Both the position numbers and the translations under genes were made by a program. The notes under the pieces were generated by a model, which saw only the letters and a program-made list of their open reading frames with translations, had not been told where the DNA came from and made no database searches. From Deinococcus sp. HSC-46F16 (lineage in GTDB: Bacteria > Deinococcota > Deinococci > Deinococcales > Deinococcaceae), in assembly GCF_024171495.1 (NCBI RefSeq), contig NZ_JALJZW010000007.1:1-64000 (forward strand): a stretch of 64,000 nucleotides of DNA. Reading direction: 5' to 3'. Positions 33,121-48,171 of the stretch are shown in pieces. Every line of letters begins with the position of its first letter. Position 1 is the stretch's first letter.

Positions 33121-34119
33121 ATGGCGAAGTACCGCATCTGTTTGATTGAGGGAGACGGCATCGGCCACGAAGTCATCCCCGCCGCCCGCCGCGTGCTGGA
33201 AGCCGCTGGCCTCGACGCCGAGTACGTGACCGCCGAGGCGGGCTACGAGTACTTTCTCGACCATGGCACCAGCGTGCCGCAAGCCACCTACGAGGCCGTG
33301 GAGAATACCGACGCGACCCTTTTCGGCGCGGCGACCAGCCCCAGCGGCGAGAAGCCCGACGGGTTCTTCGGCGCGATTCGCCACCTGCGGCGCAAGTACA
33401 ACCTGTACGCCAACGTGCGCCCCACCCGCACCCGCCCGGTGCCCGGCGCCTACGAGAACGTGGACCTCGTGATCGTGCGCGAGAACACCCAGGGCCTGTA
33501 TGTCGAGCAGGAGCGGCGCTACGGCGACACCGCGATCGCCGACACCGTGATCACCAAGGACGCCAGCGACCGCATCGGCAAGTTCGCCGCCGACCTCGCG
33601 CTGAAGCGCCGCAAGAAGCTCACGGTGGTCCACAAGGCCAACGTGCTGCCCGTCACCCAGGGCCTCTTTATGGACAGCGTGCTGGAGCAGGCGCAGGGCG
33701 TCCAGGGCCTGACCACGAACACCATGATCGTGGACAACGCGGCGATGCAGCTCGTGCGCAATCCCTCGCAGTTCGATGTGATGGTCATGACGAACATGTT
33801 CGGGGACATCCTCTCCGACCTCGCCGCCGGGCTGGTGGGCGGGCTGGGCATCGCCGCGAGCGGGAACGTCGGCGATCAGTTCGGCATCTTCGAGAGCGTG
33901 CACGGCTCGGCGCCAGACATTGCCGGGCAGGGCATCTCCAACCCCACGGCGACCATGCTGGCGTCGGTGCTGATGCTCGACCACATCGGGGCGCACGACG
34001 TGGCCCGCCGCATTGACGAGGCCGTGAACACGGTGCTCACTGAGGGGCCGCGCACCCGTGACCTCGGCGGCACCGCCGGAACGAAGGAGTTCACGGACGC
34101 GGTGATCGCGCGGCTGTAG
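33121..34119 (+). CDS. hicd: Homoisocitrate dehydrogenase
   Basis: NAD-dependent beta-decarboxylating dehydrogenase of the alpha-aminoadipate lysine pathway found in Thermus/Deinococcus. 332 residues. [19 protein letters not shown] at the N-terminus, LFGAATSP, the substrate region [20 protein letters not shown] (close to the Thermus enzyme), [26 protein letters not shown], and [16 protein letters not shown]. The match is to homoisocitrate rather than isopropylmalate dehydrogenase, although the Thermus enzyme also accepts isocitrate. TACACT lies 9 nt upstream of the ATG. No other lysine genes are adjacent. Confidence 0.88.
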   Translation: MAKYRICLIEGDGIGHEVIPAARRVLEAAGLDAEYVTAEAGYEYFLDHGTSVPQATYEAVENTDATLFGAATSPSGEKPDGFFGAIRHLRRKYNLYANVRPTRTRPVPGAYENVDLVIVRENTQGLYVEQERRYGDTAIADTVITKDASDRIGKFAADLALKRRKKLTVVHKANVLPVTQGLFMDSVLEQAQGVQGLTTNTMIVDNAAMQLVRNPSQFDVMVMTNMFGDILSDLAAGLVGGLGIAASGNVGDQFGIFESVHGSAPDIAGQGISNPTATMLASVLMLDHIGAHDVARRIDEAVNTVLTEGPRTRDLGGTAGTKEFTDAVIARL

Positions 34120-34134
34120 GGCTGCGGGGGATGG

Positions 34135-34167
34135 GGGCCGGATGCCTGCGAGGGCCCGGCCCTTGTT
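34135..34167 (+). terminator. Hairpin after hicd
   Basis: GGGCCGG (34135-34141) pairs with CCGGCCC (34156-34162) across a 14-nt loop, followed by TTGTT. Confidence 0.55.
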
Positions 34168-34216
34168 CTCTGACTGCCGGAAAGCACTCCCCTCCGTGCT
34201 ACCCTCCCCGGTTGAG

Positions 34217-34260
34217 ATGCTGCGCCCCTGCCTGTCCCCTGCCCTCCGCTGGAGCCGCCC

Positions 34261-34264
<4 letters not shown>
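34217..34264 (+). other. Possible 15-codon leader ORF before mraY
   Basis: ATG 34217 opens [15 protein letters not shown] and its TGA overlaps the mraY ATG (ATGA). A TACCCT hexamer lies 11 nt upstream of the ATG, longer than the leaderless spacing. Translation is untested; it could couple ribosomes to mraY. Confidence 0.25.
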
Positions 34265-35178
<914 letters not shown>

Positions 35179-35186
35179 GGCGGGAA

Positions 35187-35280
35187 GTCGGGAGTCGGGA
35201 ATGGGAGCCAGAGCAAATGCCTCGGCTCCCACTTTCTTGTTCCACTCACTACTGCCCACTCTTCGCTTTCCACTCACCCC
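35187..35280. repeat. Short-period intergenic repeat with hairpin
   Basis: Left part repeats gtcggga/gtcggga; right part repeats variants of ccactcac and cccactct. Contains actgcccact, also found in the intergenic block at 42250-42332. Looks like diverged short tandem units. Confidence 0.45.
35202..35231 (+). terminator. Hairpin after mraY
   Basis: TGGGAGCC (35202-35209) pairs perfectly with GGCTCCCA (35224-35231), followed by CTTTCTTGTT. Confidence 0.6.
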
Positions 35281-35293
35281 CTACACTTGCCGG

Positions 35294-36244
<951 letters not shown>

Positions 36245-36247
36245 GCG

Positions 36248-36478
36248 TCACCCCCCGCGCGGTGGAGCGAAAGGCGACAGCTCGCCGCCGATAAAGGTGC
36301 AGGCCACGTCCCCCAATGGCACGTCCTCGCCCACGTCGCCGTGGACCGCGATGACCCCACGCAGGAGCACGTCCACCACCTCGCCCGACTCGATGCGGGC
36401 GAGTTCGTCCGGCGTCACGAAGCCGCTGAGGCTCACGTTCCCGACCGTGAAGCTGACGAACTCGGTGGCCCCGTCCAT
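36248..36478 (-). CDS. Small acidic protein of unknown function
   Basis: 76 residues, acidic, beta-rich with repeating Val/Gly ([33 protein letters not shown]). A TAGGCT hexamer 5 nt before the ATG supports a real, leaderless gene. It is convergent with the methyltransferase (stop codons 3 nt apart) and divergent from the YtxJ-like gene. No family recognised. Confidence 0.6.
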   Translation of the reverse strand: MDGATEFVSFTVGNVSLSGFVTPDELARIESGEVVDVLLRGVIAVHGDVGEDVPLGDVACTFIGGELSPFAPPRGG

Positions 36479-36551
36479 GCCCCAGCCTACCTTCCCCGCC
36501 GCTTGTGGACCGGGTCACTTCGTTTTTCAAAGCAGCGGGTATGCTGTAACC

Positions 36552-37196
<645 letters not shown>

Positions 37197-37211
37197 ACTC
37201 CACCCTGCCTG

Positions 37212-37240
37212 CCCGCCCGGCCGCACTGCCGGGCGGGTTT
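37212..37240 (+). terminator. Strong hairpin terminator
   Basis: A perfect 10-bp stem (37212-37221 with 37228-37237) with a 6-nt loop, then TTT, 15 nt after the stop. Confidence 0.85.
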
Positions 37241-37353
37241 GCCCTGCCCGGCGGATGAGGGGGATGTAAGCGAACGGTAAGAGGGCGTGCGGTGTGATGG
37301 GCCACAAGCGTGATGTTCCACGTGCCGTTCCCGCGTCTCCGAGGTGACTCCCC

Positions 37354-38172
37354 ATGCCCCAGCCCCGGCTCCCCCTTCCGCCTGAACCCGCCGTGTACCG
37401 CGGCCTGCACACCGACCACTACCCCTGGACCGAGGTCACGAGCGATCTGCTGACCCGCCAGGGCCAGGGCCTGAGCGCCGTGTTCGACGCGCAGCAGGGG
37501 CCGCACTGGGCACGCTTCGTGTGGGTCGGCGGGGCGCTGCGCGGCGGGTTCACCGCCGGGGGCGAGGTGGGCTGGCCGCAGGCGATGGCCGGACTGCCCC
37601 GCGCCCAGGTTAGCCTGACGCCGCTGCCCCCGGCCGTCGCCGAAACCCTCTGGGCCGCCCGCACCCGCACCCCGCAGCCGCTGGAAGAAGGCTGGCCCGT
37701 GGGCCGGGCGCGGCTGGAGGGGAGCCGCTTTTCCGGCGTGCTGCTCGCGGACGGGGCGTGCAGCTACTGGCAGGGCGGGCAGCTTCTGGGCGGAACGTTG
37801 CCGGAGCCGGGCGCCGCGTGCGAGCTGCTGGGCGAGGCGGCGCAGGCCCCCTCCGACACCGAGCTGCTGGCCTTCTGGCAAGACCTCCTCGAGACCACGC
37901 ACCGCCACGCGCCGCTGGACGAGGCGTGGCGCACCGTGTGCGTGCGGCTGGCGGCCGAGCACGCCTGCCTCGACCCCTTCGCGCGGGAGGTCACCGTGCA
38001 GGGCGGGCGCCTGACGGTGGACCCCGGCGTGCCTGCCCAGGAACTGCACCCGGCCCTGCTCGCCGCCTTCCGCGCCAGCCTCGCGCGGCTGGGGCAGCCG
38101 CTGGATGACCTGCCGCTGGGCACCCTGCCGGACCGGCCCGAGTGGCGGGCCGCCGGGCTGGGGGCCGCGTGA
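37354..38172 (+). CDS. Unknown soluble protein, first gene of a HAMP-sensor cluster
   Basis: 272 residues, no signal peptide or membrane helix, Trp/Pro/Leu/Gly-rich. Short alternating strands and helices ([20 protein letters not shown], residues about 128-147) suggest a roadblock/DUF4388-like or effector-binding fold, not confirmed. ATG 37354 is the first start after a leader of about 115 nt following the previous terminator. Its stop overlaps the next GTG (GTGA). Confidence 0.6.
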   Translation: MPQPRLPLPPEPAVYRGLHTDHYPWTEVTSDLLTRQGQGLSAVFDAQQGPHWARFVWVGGALRGGFTAGGEVGWPQAMAGLPRAQVSLTPLPPAVAETLWAARTRTPQPLEEGWPVGRARLEGSRFSGVLLADGACSYWQGGQLLGGTLPEPGAACELLGEAAQAPSDTELLAFWQDLLETTHRHAPLDEAWRTVCVRLAAEHACLDPFAREVTVQGGRLTVDPGVPAQELHPALLAAFRASLARLGQPLDDLPLGTLPDRPEWRAAGLGAA

Positions 38173-38606
38173 CCGCCGCGTCGCTGGCGGGCGGCGCCCC
38201 GGCGGGGGTGCCCACCTGGCCCGCAGGCCTGCGCGACGAGCTGCCGCTGCCCTTCGTGCTGTGGCGGGTGCTGCACCACATCGACGGGGTCCGCACGGCG
38301 GCCGAGGTCGCCGCCCTGGCCCGCGTGAACGCACCCGACGTGGGAGCGGCCGTGACGCAGGCTGACGCCTGGGTCCGCCGGGCGGCGCAGCGCACCCAGC
38401 CCGTCACCGACGAGGTGCTGGGCGCCGTGACCGCCTGCGTGATCGCGGCCGTCGGGCCGATGGGCGAATTCGTGGTGGACGACGTGCTGGACGAACTGGG
38501 GGACAGTCCTACCCTCAGCGCCCTGCTCTCGGCCCTCGCCCAGCAACTCGGCGAGGCGCAGGTGCCGGTCTTCGTGCGCCACCTGCGGGCGCGGGACCTC
38601 GCGTGA
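38169..38606 (+). CDS. Unknown two-part helical protein
   Basis: 145 residues, soluble. The first half ([20 protein letters not shown], near residues 24-43) looks like a winged-helix; the second half ([20 protein letters not shown], near 85-104, then LARQL-like helix) recalls the DUF8082-type domain of cyanobacterial and Deinococcus signalling proteins. GTG overlaps the preceding stop. Probably acts with the genes on either side. Confidence 0.55.
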   Translation: MTAASLAGGAPAGVPTWPAGLRDELPLPFVLWRVLHHIDGVRTAAEVAALARVNAPDVGAAVTQADAWVRRAAQRTQPVTDEVLGAVTACVIAAVGPMGEFVVDDVLDELGDSPTLSALLSALAQQLGEAQVPVFVRHLRARDLA

Positions 38607-38679
38607 CCCTTCCCACCTCCCCCACTCCCCTGCCCACTGACTGCTGGCCCGCTCGGCGCGTGGCCCGGAAGGAACTCCC

Positions 38680-40299
<1,620 letters not shown>

Positions 40300-40314
40300 C
40301 CCGACGTGGGGAGG

Positions 40315-40357
40315 GGGAGGCCGGGAGGGCGAACACGCGCCCCTCCCGGCCTCCCCG
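40315..40357. terminator. Perfect 16-bp hairpin between convergent genes
   Basis: 40315-40330 pairs perfectly with 40342-40357, 11-nt loop. Serves both strands; no long T-tract. Confidence 0.75.
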
Positions 40358-40363
40358 CTTGAG

Positions 40364-41329
40364 CTACACCTCGATGCGGAAGGGGTCTTGCAGCCCCGCG
40401 CCCGCCGTCTCGCGGGCCACGGCGGGCGCGTAGCTCAGGGCGAGCACCGCGCGGTAGGTGCGCTCGGCCAGCTCGCGGTCACCCTGGGCGTCGCGGACCT
40501 GCCCCAGCCGGGCGAGCACCAGCCCCGGCAGGCTGCGGGGTTCGTCCCCGCGCAGGGCGTGCGCGGCCCGCTCCAGCCGGGTGCGGGCCGCGTCCAGGTC
40601 CCCCACCGCGAGGCACAGCCCCGCGCCCGCCGCGAGCAGCTCGGCTTCCGGCGTCACCGCGTCGCCTTCCTCGCGGTCGAGGGCCGAGAGCAGGGCCTCC
40701 AGATCGTCCTCCTCGCGCAGTTGCCAGGCGCGGTCAGCCAGCGCCCGCCGCCGCGACGTTTCGCCGGGCGCGAAGCCGGTGAGGTCGGGCAGGGCGGCCC
40801 CCGGCACCCGGTCCCGCAGCGCGAAGAGGTCGTCCAAGGGCGCCAGGACGGCCCCGGAGCGGCCCGCCAGACCCTGTGCCACCTCCCCCAGCCGCCGCTC
40901 GCGCCAGCGGGTGCCCGGTCCCTCGCCCAGTGCGTCACGGACGGCGGCGTGGTAGCGGGTGACGGCCTCCTCCATCTCCGGTGCCAGCACCCCCGGCAAC
41001 GTCAGCGGCGCGGTCAGCACGGCCGTGAACTCGGCCTCGGCGCGGCCTGCCGCCCGCAAGCGTTCGCGACCCTGGGGGTACTGGTTGAGGAAGCCCACGA
41101 GCTGCTCGTGCTCGGCGGCGGCCGGGGCGGGGTCGGAGAGGGGCAGGTCCTCCAGCCCGAATCCGGCGGCGGGCAGCGCGTCGCGCAGGGGGTGGTCGGG
41201 GTCGGGGCCGCTGGCCCACAGGACCTCGCGCAGGCCCAGACAACGCAGCGCCTCTGCCAGCGTGCCCGCGTTGAGCTGGGGGTGCATCCGCAACAGGTCG
41301 CCCAGATCGGGCAGCAGGACGAGGCTCAT
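40364..41329 (-). CDS. Unknown protein with TPR-like C-terminus
   Basis: 321 residues, soluble, Ala/Leu/Arg/Glu-rich helices. From about residue 225 the pattern ([40 protein letters not shown]) fits two to three TPR-like helical pairs. The N-terminal part has no recognised fold. Its ATG overlaps the stop of the PH-like gene (ATGA), so the two are translated together. Confidence 0.6.
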   Translation of the reverse strand: MSLVLLPDLGDLLRMHPQLNAGTLAEALRCLGLREVLWASGPDPDHPLRDALPAAGFGLEDLPLSDPAPAAAEHEQLVGFLNQYPQGRERLRAAGRAEAEFTAVLTAPLTLPGVLAPEMEEAVTRYHAAVRDALGEGPGTRWRERRLGEVAQGLAGRSGAVLAPLDDLFALRDRVPGAALPDLTGFAPGETSRRRALADRAWQLREEDDLEALLSALDREEGDAVTPEAELLAAGAGLCLAVGDLDAARTRLERAAHALRGDEPRSLPGLVLARLGQVRDAQGDRELAERTYRAVLALSYAPAVARETAGAGLQDPFRIEV

Positions 41330-41832
41330 TCCTCCACCCGTGACCCGCGCCGGGCCAGGGCTGCCAGGAAGCCGCCGGGGTCCGCGGGTGTCAGGAAGTA
41401 GACCTGCCCGCCCGATTCCAGCAGCACCCCGCCGCCCGTGCGGGTCGCCGCCGCCCGCACGTTCCGCGCCGCCGGGTCCGGCCCGAAGGTGAAGTTCCCG
41501 GTGAGGTAGCCCGGCAGCCCGGTGCCGAAGGTCCGCAGCCCCAACCGTCCCGCCGAGCGCCGCGCCCGCAACCCGGCATAGGGCAGGACCGTGCGGCTCA
41601 GCAGGGTCTGGATAACGACGCCATCGCCGGTCAACTCGTACCTCAATCGGCGCGGAGCCAGCCAGAAGCCCAGACCCGTCAGCAGGGCCACGGCGAGGAG
41701 TTCGGGGTGAGGCGGGGAGCGGCCCTCGTCGGGCAGGAAGGCAGCTCCCGCCAGCAGCAGCGGTACGCCCAGCGTCACGAGGCGCAGGGCGGGCGGCGAC
41801 TCTGGGGAGGCGAGGGGCACGGGGGTGGACAT
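41326..41832 (-). CDS. Small membrane protein with PH-like domain
   Basis: 168 residues: two closely spaced hydrophobic helices ([18 protein letters not shown] and [15 protein letters not shown]) followed by a beta-rich tail ([25 protein letters not shown]) resembling bacterial PH (bPH) domains. ATG 41832 lies 6 nt after TAGACT (minus strand). First gene of a two-gene unit. Confidence 0.6.
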   Translation of the reverse strand: MSTPVPLASPESPPALRLVTLGVPLLLAGAAFLPDEGRSPPHPELLAVALLTGLGFWLAPRRLRYELTGDGVVIQTLLSRTVLPYAGLRARRSAGRLGLRTFGTGLPGYLTGNFTFGPDPAARNVRAAATRTGGGVLLESGGQVYFLTPADPGGFLAALARRGSRVEE

Positions 41833-41863
41833 GCGGGCAGTCTAGGCCGCGACAGCCTCCGGG

Positions 41864-42190
41864 CTACCGCACGCGCACCGCCTTGCTCGCGGGCTGCCCC
41901 CGCACCCAGGCCACGAAGCGGCGCACGTCCTCGTGTGCCAGCAGGGCCTCTACGCTGGAATATTCGCCCGCCAGCTCGGCATTGCTGAAGGTCCGGTGCA
42001 GGAACTTGTGACAGGCGGGGCACAGCATCACGGTGGGCAGCTCGTGAATCTTGACCCCCTGGCGCCGCCCCTGCGACCGGGGCACGAGGTGGTGCTCGGT
42101 GAGCACCGGGGTTTCGCGCCCGCACAGGCCGCAGACCTCGGGGGCGCGGGGCGGCGGGGGCCAGTTGGACTCGGGACGGCGGCGGGCCAC
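41864..42190 (-). CDS. HNH endonuclease-domain protein
   Basis: 108 residues. CGLCGRE (zinc Cys pair), [11 protein letters not shown] (the HH/HLVP core of the HNH motif) and [15 protein letters not shown] (second Cys pair and final H). A single-domain small HNH, as often found in housekeeping positions of Deinococcus as well as in mobile elements. GTG 42190 is preceded by CATCAT at 6 nt; longer in-frame versions extend into low-complexity intergenic DNA and are not favoured. Confidence 0.78.
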   Translation of the reverse strand: MARRRPESNWPPPPRAPEVCGLCGRETPVLTEHHLVPRSQGRRQGVKIHELPTVMLCPACHKFLHRTFSNAELAGEYSSVEALLAHEDVRRFVAWVRGQPASKAVRVR

Positions 42191-42249
42191 CCGGCGATGA
42201 TGCCGTCCCTGGCGGCGGGGGACCGGGTGGGGCGTTACGAGGGCGGGGT

Positions 42250-42332
42250 GTGGGGAGTGGTCAGTGGGACGTGGAACAAGGGGCAGAAGCGGTTGCCCCA
42301 CCCTCCACTTCCTGCTCCCCACTGCCCACTTA
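42250..42332. repeat. Low-complexity intergenic block with inverted symmetry
   Basis: G-rich left half (gtggggagtggtcagtggga) and C-rich right half (ctccccactgcccact) are partial reverse complements; a nested ggggca/tgccc pairing lies between them. Shares actgcccact with 35187-35280. Confidence 0.4.
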
Positions 42333-43343
42333 CAGCTTCGTCAGCCCCGGATACTTGCGGATCGCCTCGTCCTCCGAGAGGAACTCGCCCTCCGCGTCGG
42401 GACTCCAGACCACCTCGGCGCGGATCAGGTCGCCGGGCGCCACCGCACTGATGGCCGAGAGGGCCGCGCGGGCCTCCTGCGCGGTGGTCACGCCCGCCGG
42501 GGGCAGGTCGCCCAGGGTGTGGGCGGCAACCGCGATCGTCACGGCGAGGTAAAGGTCGGTGCCATCGGGCTGGAAGGTGTAATCGCCGCGCTGCTCGAAG
42601 CCCGTGCTTGGGTCGCGGTTCTGGTAGTTGCTGGTGGTCTGCACGGTGAAGGCGGCGCGGGCCTCGGTCGCCCAGGCCCCCACCTGGCTGTCGGCGGCGC
42701 CCGCCGAACCCTGCGCCCGCTGCACCTCGCCGTAGACCCAGCGCTCGGGGTGGCGCAGCAGCACCAGGGCCGCCTCCTGAAGCATCCGGGCCAGCCCCGC
42801 GTTGGAGTCGGGATCGCCCGAGCGGGCCACCCGCTGAAGGTCGCGCTTGACCTCGTCGCCCTCGGCGAGCAGGAGTTGCACGCTGACCGCCTGCGCGGTC
42901 CCGCTCAGGCTCCCCGCACCGCCCAGCCCCCGCGCCCCGCCCGCCATGCTGCGGCGCATGAAGCCCAGCACCCCCATCACGACCACGCCGAAGAGCAGCA
43001 GCCCGATGATCCCGAAACCGCCCCCCCCGCCGACGTAGCCCGGCCCGAAGCCCCCCCCGCCGATGATGATGGGGCCGGAGTACCCTCCACCGTAGCCCCC
43101 ACCGTAGCCGCCTCCATACCCGCCGCCCCCGCCGAAGCTGCCCCCACCGCCGCTGCCGCCGCCTCCGAACCCCCCACCACTGCTGCTGCCCCCGAAGCCG
43201 CCGCCCGACTGCGCCGCCGCCTCGCCCAGCAGCGCCAGCGCGGCGACCATCACGAGCAGCAGCGCGGCGAAGGGGAGCGCCGCCCGCAAGGAACTTCTGG
43301 CAGCAGACAAACCCACTCGGTTCGGCCCAGCTTCTTTCGGCAT
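42330..43343 (-). CDS. DUF1517-like exported/membrane protein with glycine-rich region
   Basis: 337 residues. Signal-like helix ([18 protein letters not shown], residues 23-40), a Gly/Ser/Tyr-rich stretch (about 45-108) of [10 protein letters not shown] type repeats, one membrane helix ([18 protein letters not shown]) and a C-terminal domain from about 140 ([20 protein letters not shown], near residues 153-172) like the DUF1517 proteins of cyanobacteria and chloroplasts. ATG 43343 lies 6 nt after TAGACT on the minus strand. Function unknown. Confidence 0.75.
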   Translation of the reverse strand: MPKEAGPNRVGLSAARSSLRAALPFAALLLVMVAALALLGEAAAQSGGGFGGSSSGGGFGGGGSGGGGSFGGGGGYGGGYGGGYGGGYSGPIIIGGGGFGPGYVGGGGGFGIIGLLLFGVVVMGVLGFMRRSMAGGARGLGGAGSLSGTAQAVSVQLLLAEGDEVKRDLQRVARSGDPDSNAGLARMLQEAALVLLRHPERWVYGEVQRAQGSAGAADSQVGAWATEARAAFTVQTTSNYQNRDPSTGFEQRGDYTFQPDGTDLYLAVTIAVAAHTLGDLPPAGVTTAQEARAALSAISAVAPGDLIRAEVVWSPDAEGEFLSEDEAIRKYPGLTKL

Positions 43344-43403
43344 GGGGGCAGTCTAGGCCGAGGGGCGAGCCCGTGGCGTCCCCCTCCCCCTTACACTGCC
43401 CCC

Positions 43404-43790
43404 ATGAACGCCTCCGCCTCCTCCGTCCTCACCCTGACCCCCGACGAGTGGGACGCTTTCCTGGCCCGCCTCTACGAGCGCGACGAACGGCTGGACGTGC
43501 GCACCCCCGGCGAGACTTATCCCCCCGAGGAAGGCGTGGACGCCTATGTCCTGAGCGCCCACGCCGAGGCCCTGCGCAGCGCCGAGGTGGACGGCGACGT
43601 GTGGGGCACCCTGGAAGACATCGAGGAAACGGCGGGGAACGAGGAGGACGCCTGGGCCAAGATCGTCGCCTTCTACCTCGACCGGGGGTGCGTGCTCGTG
43701 CGCGTGACCGGCTCCGAGGAACCCGAGGAATGGTTGCTGGAAGAGGGGCTGGCGCGGCGGCTGGGGCTGCACCGCAGCGCGGCGGGGTGA
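43404..43790 (+). CDS. Small acidic protein, unknown
   Basis: 128 residues, soluble, strongly acidic (EDIEETAGNEEDAW near 75-88). Predicted mixed helix/strand, no motif recognised. TACACT ends 6 nt before ATG 43404, a clean leaderless start. Divergent from the DUF1517 gene. Confidence 0.6.
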   Translation: MNASASSVLTLTPDEWDAFLARLYERDERLDVRTPGETYPPEEGVDAYVLSAHAEALRSAEVDGDVWGTLEDIEETAGNEEDAWAKIVAFYLDRGCVLVRVTGSEEPEEWLLEEGLARRLGLHRSAAG

Positions 43791-43847
43791 ATCTGGGCTG
43801 ATGCCCCCCTCATCCGCTCATGAGAGGCGGGGGCCTAGGCTGACCCT

Positions 43848-44738
43848 ATGTCGCAGAACAGTCACTTTCCCACCAAACGCCTCCTGCTGCTGGGTGCCCT
43901 GATCGGGGCCGGGGCCTACTACCTCAGCCGCGAGCAAAACCGCAGGGCGCTCGACGCCAAGCTCGCCGAACTCGGCCTCAAGGACGCCGCCGAGAATGTC
44001 GGCGAGAAGGTCAGCCAGGGCTGGGAGAAGACCAAGGACGCCGCCGCAAGTGCCGGGGCCGTGATCGCGGACAAGGCCGAGGAGGTCAAGGACGCGGCCC
44101 AGCAGGGCGGCGTGCAGGCTGCCGTGGACAAGGCCAGGGAAGTCGCGGGGGAGGCCGGGGTCGCCGTGAAGGGCGCCGCCGCCGAGGCCGGGGACGCTGC
44201 CCGTGACGTGGCGAACACGGCCAAGCGCGAGGGTCAGCATGTGGGCGGCGAGCTGAAAGACGCGGCCCAGGACGCCCAGCGCGACGCCAAACAGGCGGTG
44301 AACCAGGCCAAAGAGACGGCCCAGGACAAGGCCCAGGACCTCAAGCGCGATGCCCAGCAAACCGCGCAGCAAGTGAAGGCTGACGCCAAGGACGCCGCCG
44401 CCGACATGAAGGCCGGGGCCAACCAGGCCGCCGCGCAGGCCAAGGACATGGCCCAGGACGCCAAGCAGGGCGCCCAGAACGCCGCCGCCCAGGCGCGGGA
44501 CACGGCCCAGGACGTGAAGCGCGACGCGCAGCAGACCGCCGGGCAGGTCAAGGCCGAGGTGCGCGACGCGGCCACCGACCGGGGCGCGGGCGCCGGGCAG
44601 GCTGGGACCCAGGCCAAGGCCGACGCGCAGGAGGGCGCCAGCGACATGCAGCGCCTCGTGCAGCAGGCCCTCAACGAGACGAAAAAGGCCTCCGACGAGG
44701 TCCGCAGCGACGTGAAGGACGCCAACCGCAAGATGTAA
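43848..44738 (+). CDS. LEA-like / apolipoprotein-like repeat protein
   Basis: 296 residues. A short N-terminal hydrophobic helix (LLLLGALIGAGAYYL, residues 12-26) anchors a long amphipathic region of near 11-residue repeats rich in Ala, Lys, Asp, Gln (KDAAQDAQRDAKQAVNQA, QDLKRDAQQTAQQVKADA, QDVKRDAQQTAGQVKAEV). This is the group 3 LEA pattern linked to desiccation tolerance in plants, animals and Deinococcus. TAGGCT lies 6 nt before the ATG. Ends at a good terminator. Confidence 0.8.
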   Translation: MSQNSHFPTKRLLLLGALIGAGAYYLSREQNRRALDAKLAELGLKDAAENVGEKVSQGWEKTKDAAASAGAVIADKAEEVKDAAQQGGVQAAVDKAREVAGEAGVAVKGAAAEAGDAARDVANTAKREGQHVGGELKDAAQDAQRDAKQAVNQAKETAQDKAQDLKRDAQQTAQQVKADAKDAAADMKAGANQAAAQAKDMAQDAKQGAQNAAAQARDTAQDVKRDAQQTAGQVKAEVRDAATDRGAGAGQAGTQAKADAQEGASDMQRLVQQALNETKKASDEVRSDVKDANRKM

Positions 44739-44763
44739 TCCGTCCCCTCTGGGACACCACGAA

Positions 44764-44787
44764 GCCTCCCCACGCGGGGAGGTTTTC
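44764..44787 (+). terminator. Terminator after the LEA-like gene
   Basis: CCTCCCC (44765-44771), loop ACGC, GGGGAGG (44776-44782), TTTT. Confidence 0.85.
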
Positions 44788-44854
44788 GTTTCTCCCTCCC
44801 CCGACCGTGAGCCCTGCCCCGGCCCCCCTCCCCTGCCCCCGCTAGACTCGCTCC

Positions 44855-45180
44855 ATGACGCGCAGGGACGCCGACCCCACCACGCAGGGGCGCACGCAGA
44901 CGCTGGAGCGCACGCAGACCCAGCGGCCCCGGCTGTACCGGGTGCTGCTGCTCAATGACGATTACACGCCGATGGACTTCGTGGTAACGGTGCTGGAACA
45001 CCACTTCCGCAAGTCCGAGCAGGAGGCCCAGCTCATCATGCTGGCGGTCCACCACAAGGGGCAGGGCGTTGCCGGGGTCTACACCCGCGACGTGGCCGAG
45101 ACGAAGGTGGCGCGGGTGACGGCCGAGGCGCGGCAGCACGGCTATCCGCTGCGGCTGGTGGCCGAGCCGGAGGCGAGCGA

Positions 45181-45184
<4 letters not shown>
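44855..45184 (+). CDS. clpS: ATP-dependent Clp protease adaptor ClpS
   Basis: Binds N-degron proteins and hands them to ClpA. 109 residues: a flexible N-terminal tail (about 28 residues) then the ClpS core VLLLNDDYTPMDFVV (NDDYTPM contacts the N-end residue), HKGQGVAGVYTRDVAETK and a C-terminal AEARQHGYPLRL. TAGACT ends 6 nt before ATG 44855. It overlaps clpA by ATGA. Confidence 0.95.
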
Positions 45185-47383
<2,199 letters not shown>

Positions 47384-47397
<14 letters not shown>

Positions 47398-48163
47398 CCC
47401 ACTCCCAGGTCGGGAGGTCTTCGCACAGCACTTCCAGAATGTGGCTGTTGGACGCGATCAGGAGGTGGCGGTAGCGTGGGCGGCGGCGCTGGGCCTGCCA
47501 CTGGGAGTCCTGAACGCGGGCAATCTCGGCTTGTGCCTCAGCCAATTCTTCCGGGGAGGGCGGTTGGGGGCCAGACCAGACAAACGCAAAATCGCTGCCC
47601 CAGCCCGTGTCCTCAGGCCGCGCGTCCTCCGGGAAAAAGCGTCCGGTCGGCTTCAGGTGAGGGCTGCGGAGGCGCTCGCGCTCGCTGAGGGCGACGGGCA
47701 CTCCGTAGGGCGGAAACGTGTCCGTGTTGTCGTTCTCCTCCAGCATCTCGGTGATCCAGGGACTGGGGTCGTTGACCACCTCGTACAGCCAGGACTGGGG
47801 GAGGCCCTGCCGCACCGGGTGGAAGGTGCCGTATGGCCCGCCGTAGTACTCGTCGTAGCTCTCCAGGGCAAAGACCTGATTGGGAAAGTGGGTTTGGCCC
47901 TCAAAGCGGCTTTCCCAGGTCAGGCGCAGGAGGCGGTCATGGTGCCGGGGGTCAGGCTGCCCGCCCGGCCCCTGCCAACCGTCGTCCTCGGACGCCCGGT
48001 AAAACTCGTCCGCGAGGTCCACCCTCAGGCGGCCCCGGCTGGGGTGGAGGTCTGTGCGGAGGATGTTGATCCAGTCGCCGGGAAAGGAGGCGACCGCTTC
48101 CAGCAGCCCCTCATCGGGCCAGAGGGCGAACCTCGCCTGGGCAAAACGGGCGTGTCGGGCCAT
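47384..48163 (-). CDS. Unknown soluble protein
   Basis: 259 residues, Trp/Tyr/Pro/acidic-rich, no signal peptide or motif recognised (LPQSWLYEVVNDPSPWITEM near 125-144; RYRHLLIASNSHILEVL near the C-terminus). TAGCTT ends 5 nt before ATG 48163, supporting a real leaderless gene. Convergent with clpA, overlapping its last 14 nt. Confidence 0.6.
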
Positions 48164-48171
48164 AGCTCAAG

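Noticed and set aside
42250..42332. Considered as an attachment site or insertion-sequence remnant next to the HNH gene
   Set aside because: No direct repeats, transposase or integrase nearby; similar blocks occur between ordinary genes.
42977..43180. Candidate tandem DNA repeat array or CRISPR in the glycine-rich DUF1517 region
   Set aside because: The periodicity is codon-level Gly/Tyr repetition inside a gene; units are too short and there are no spacers.
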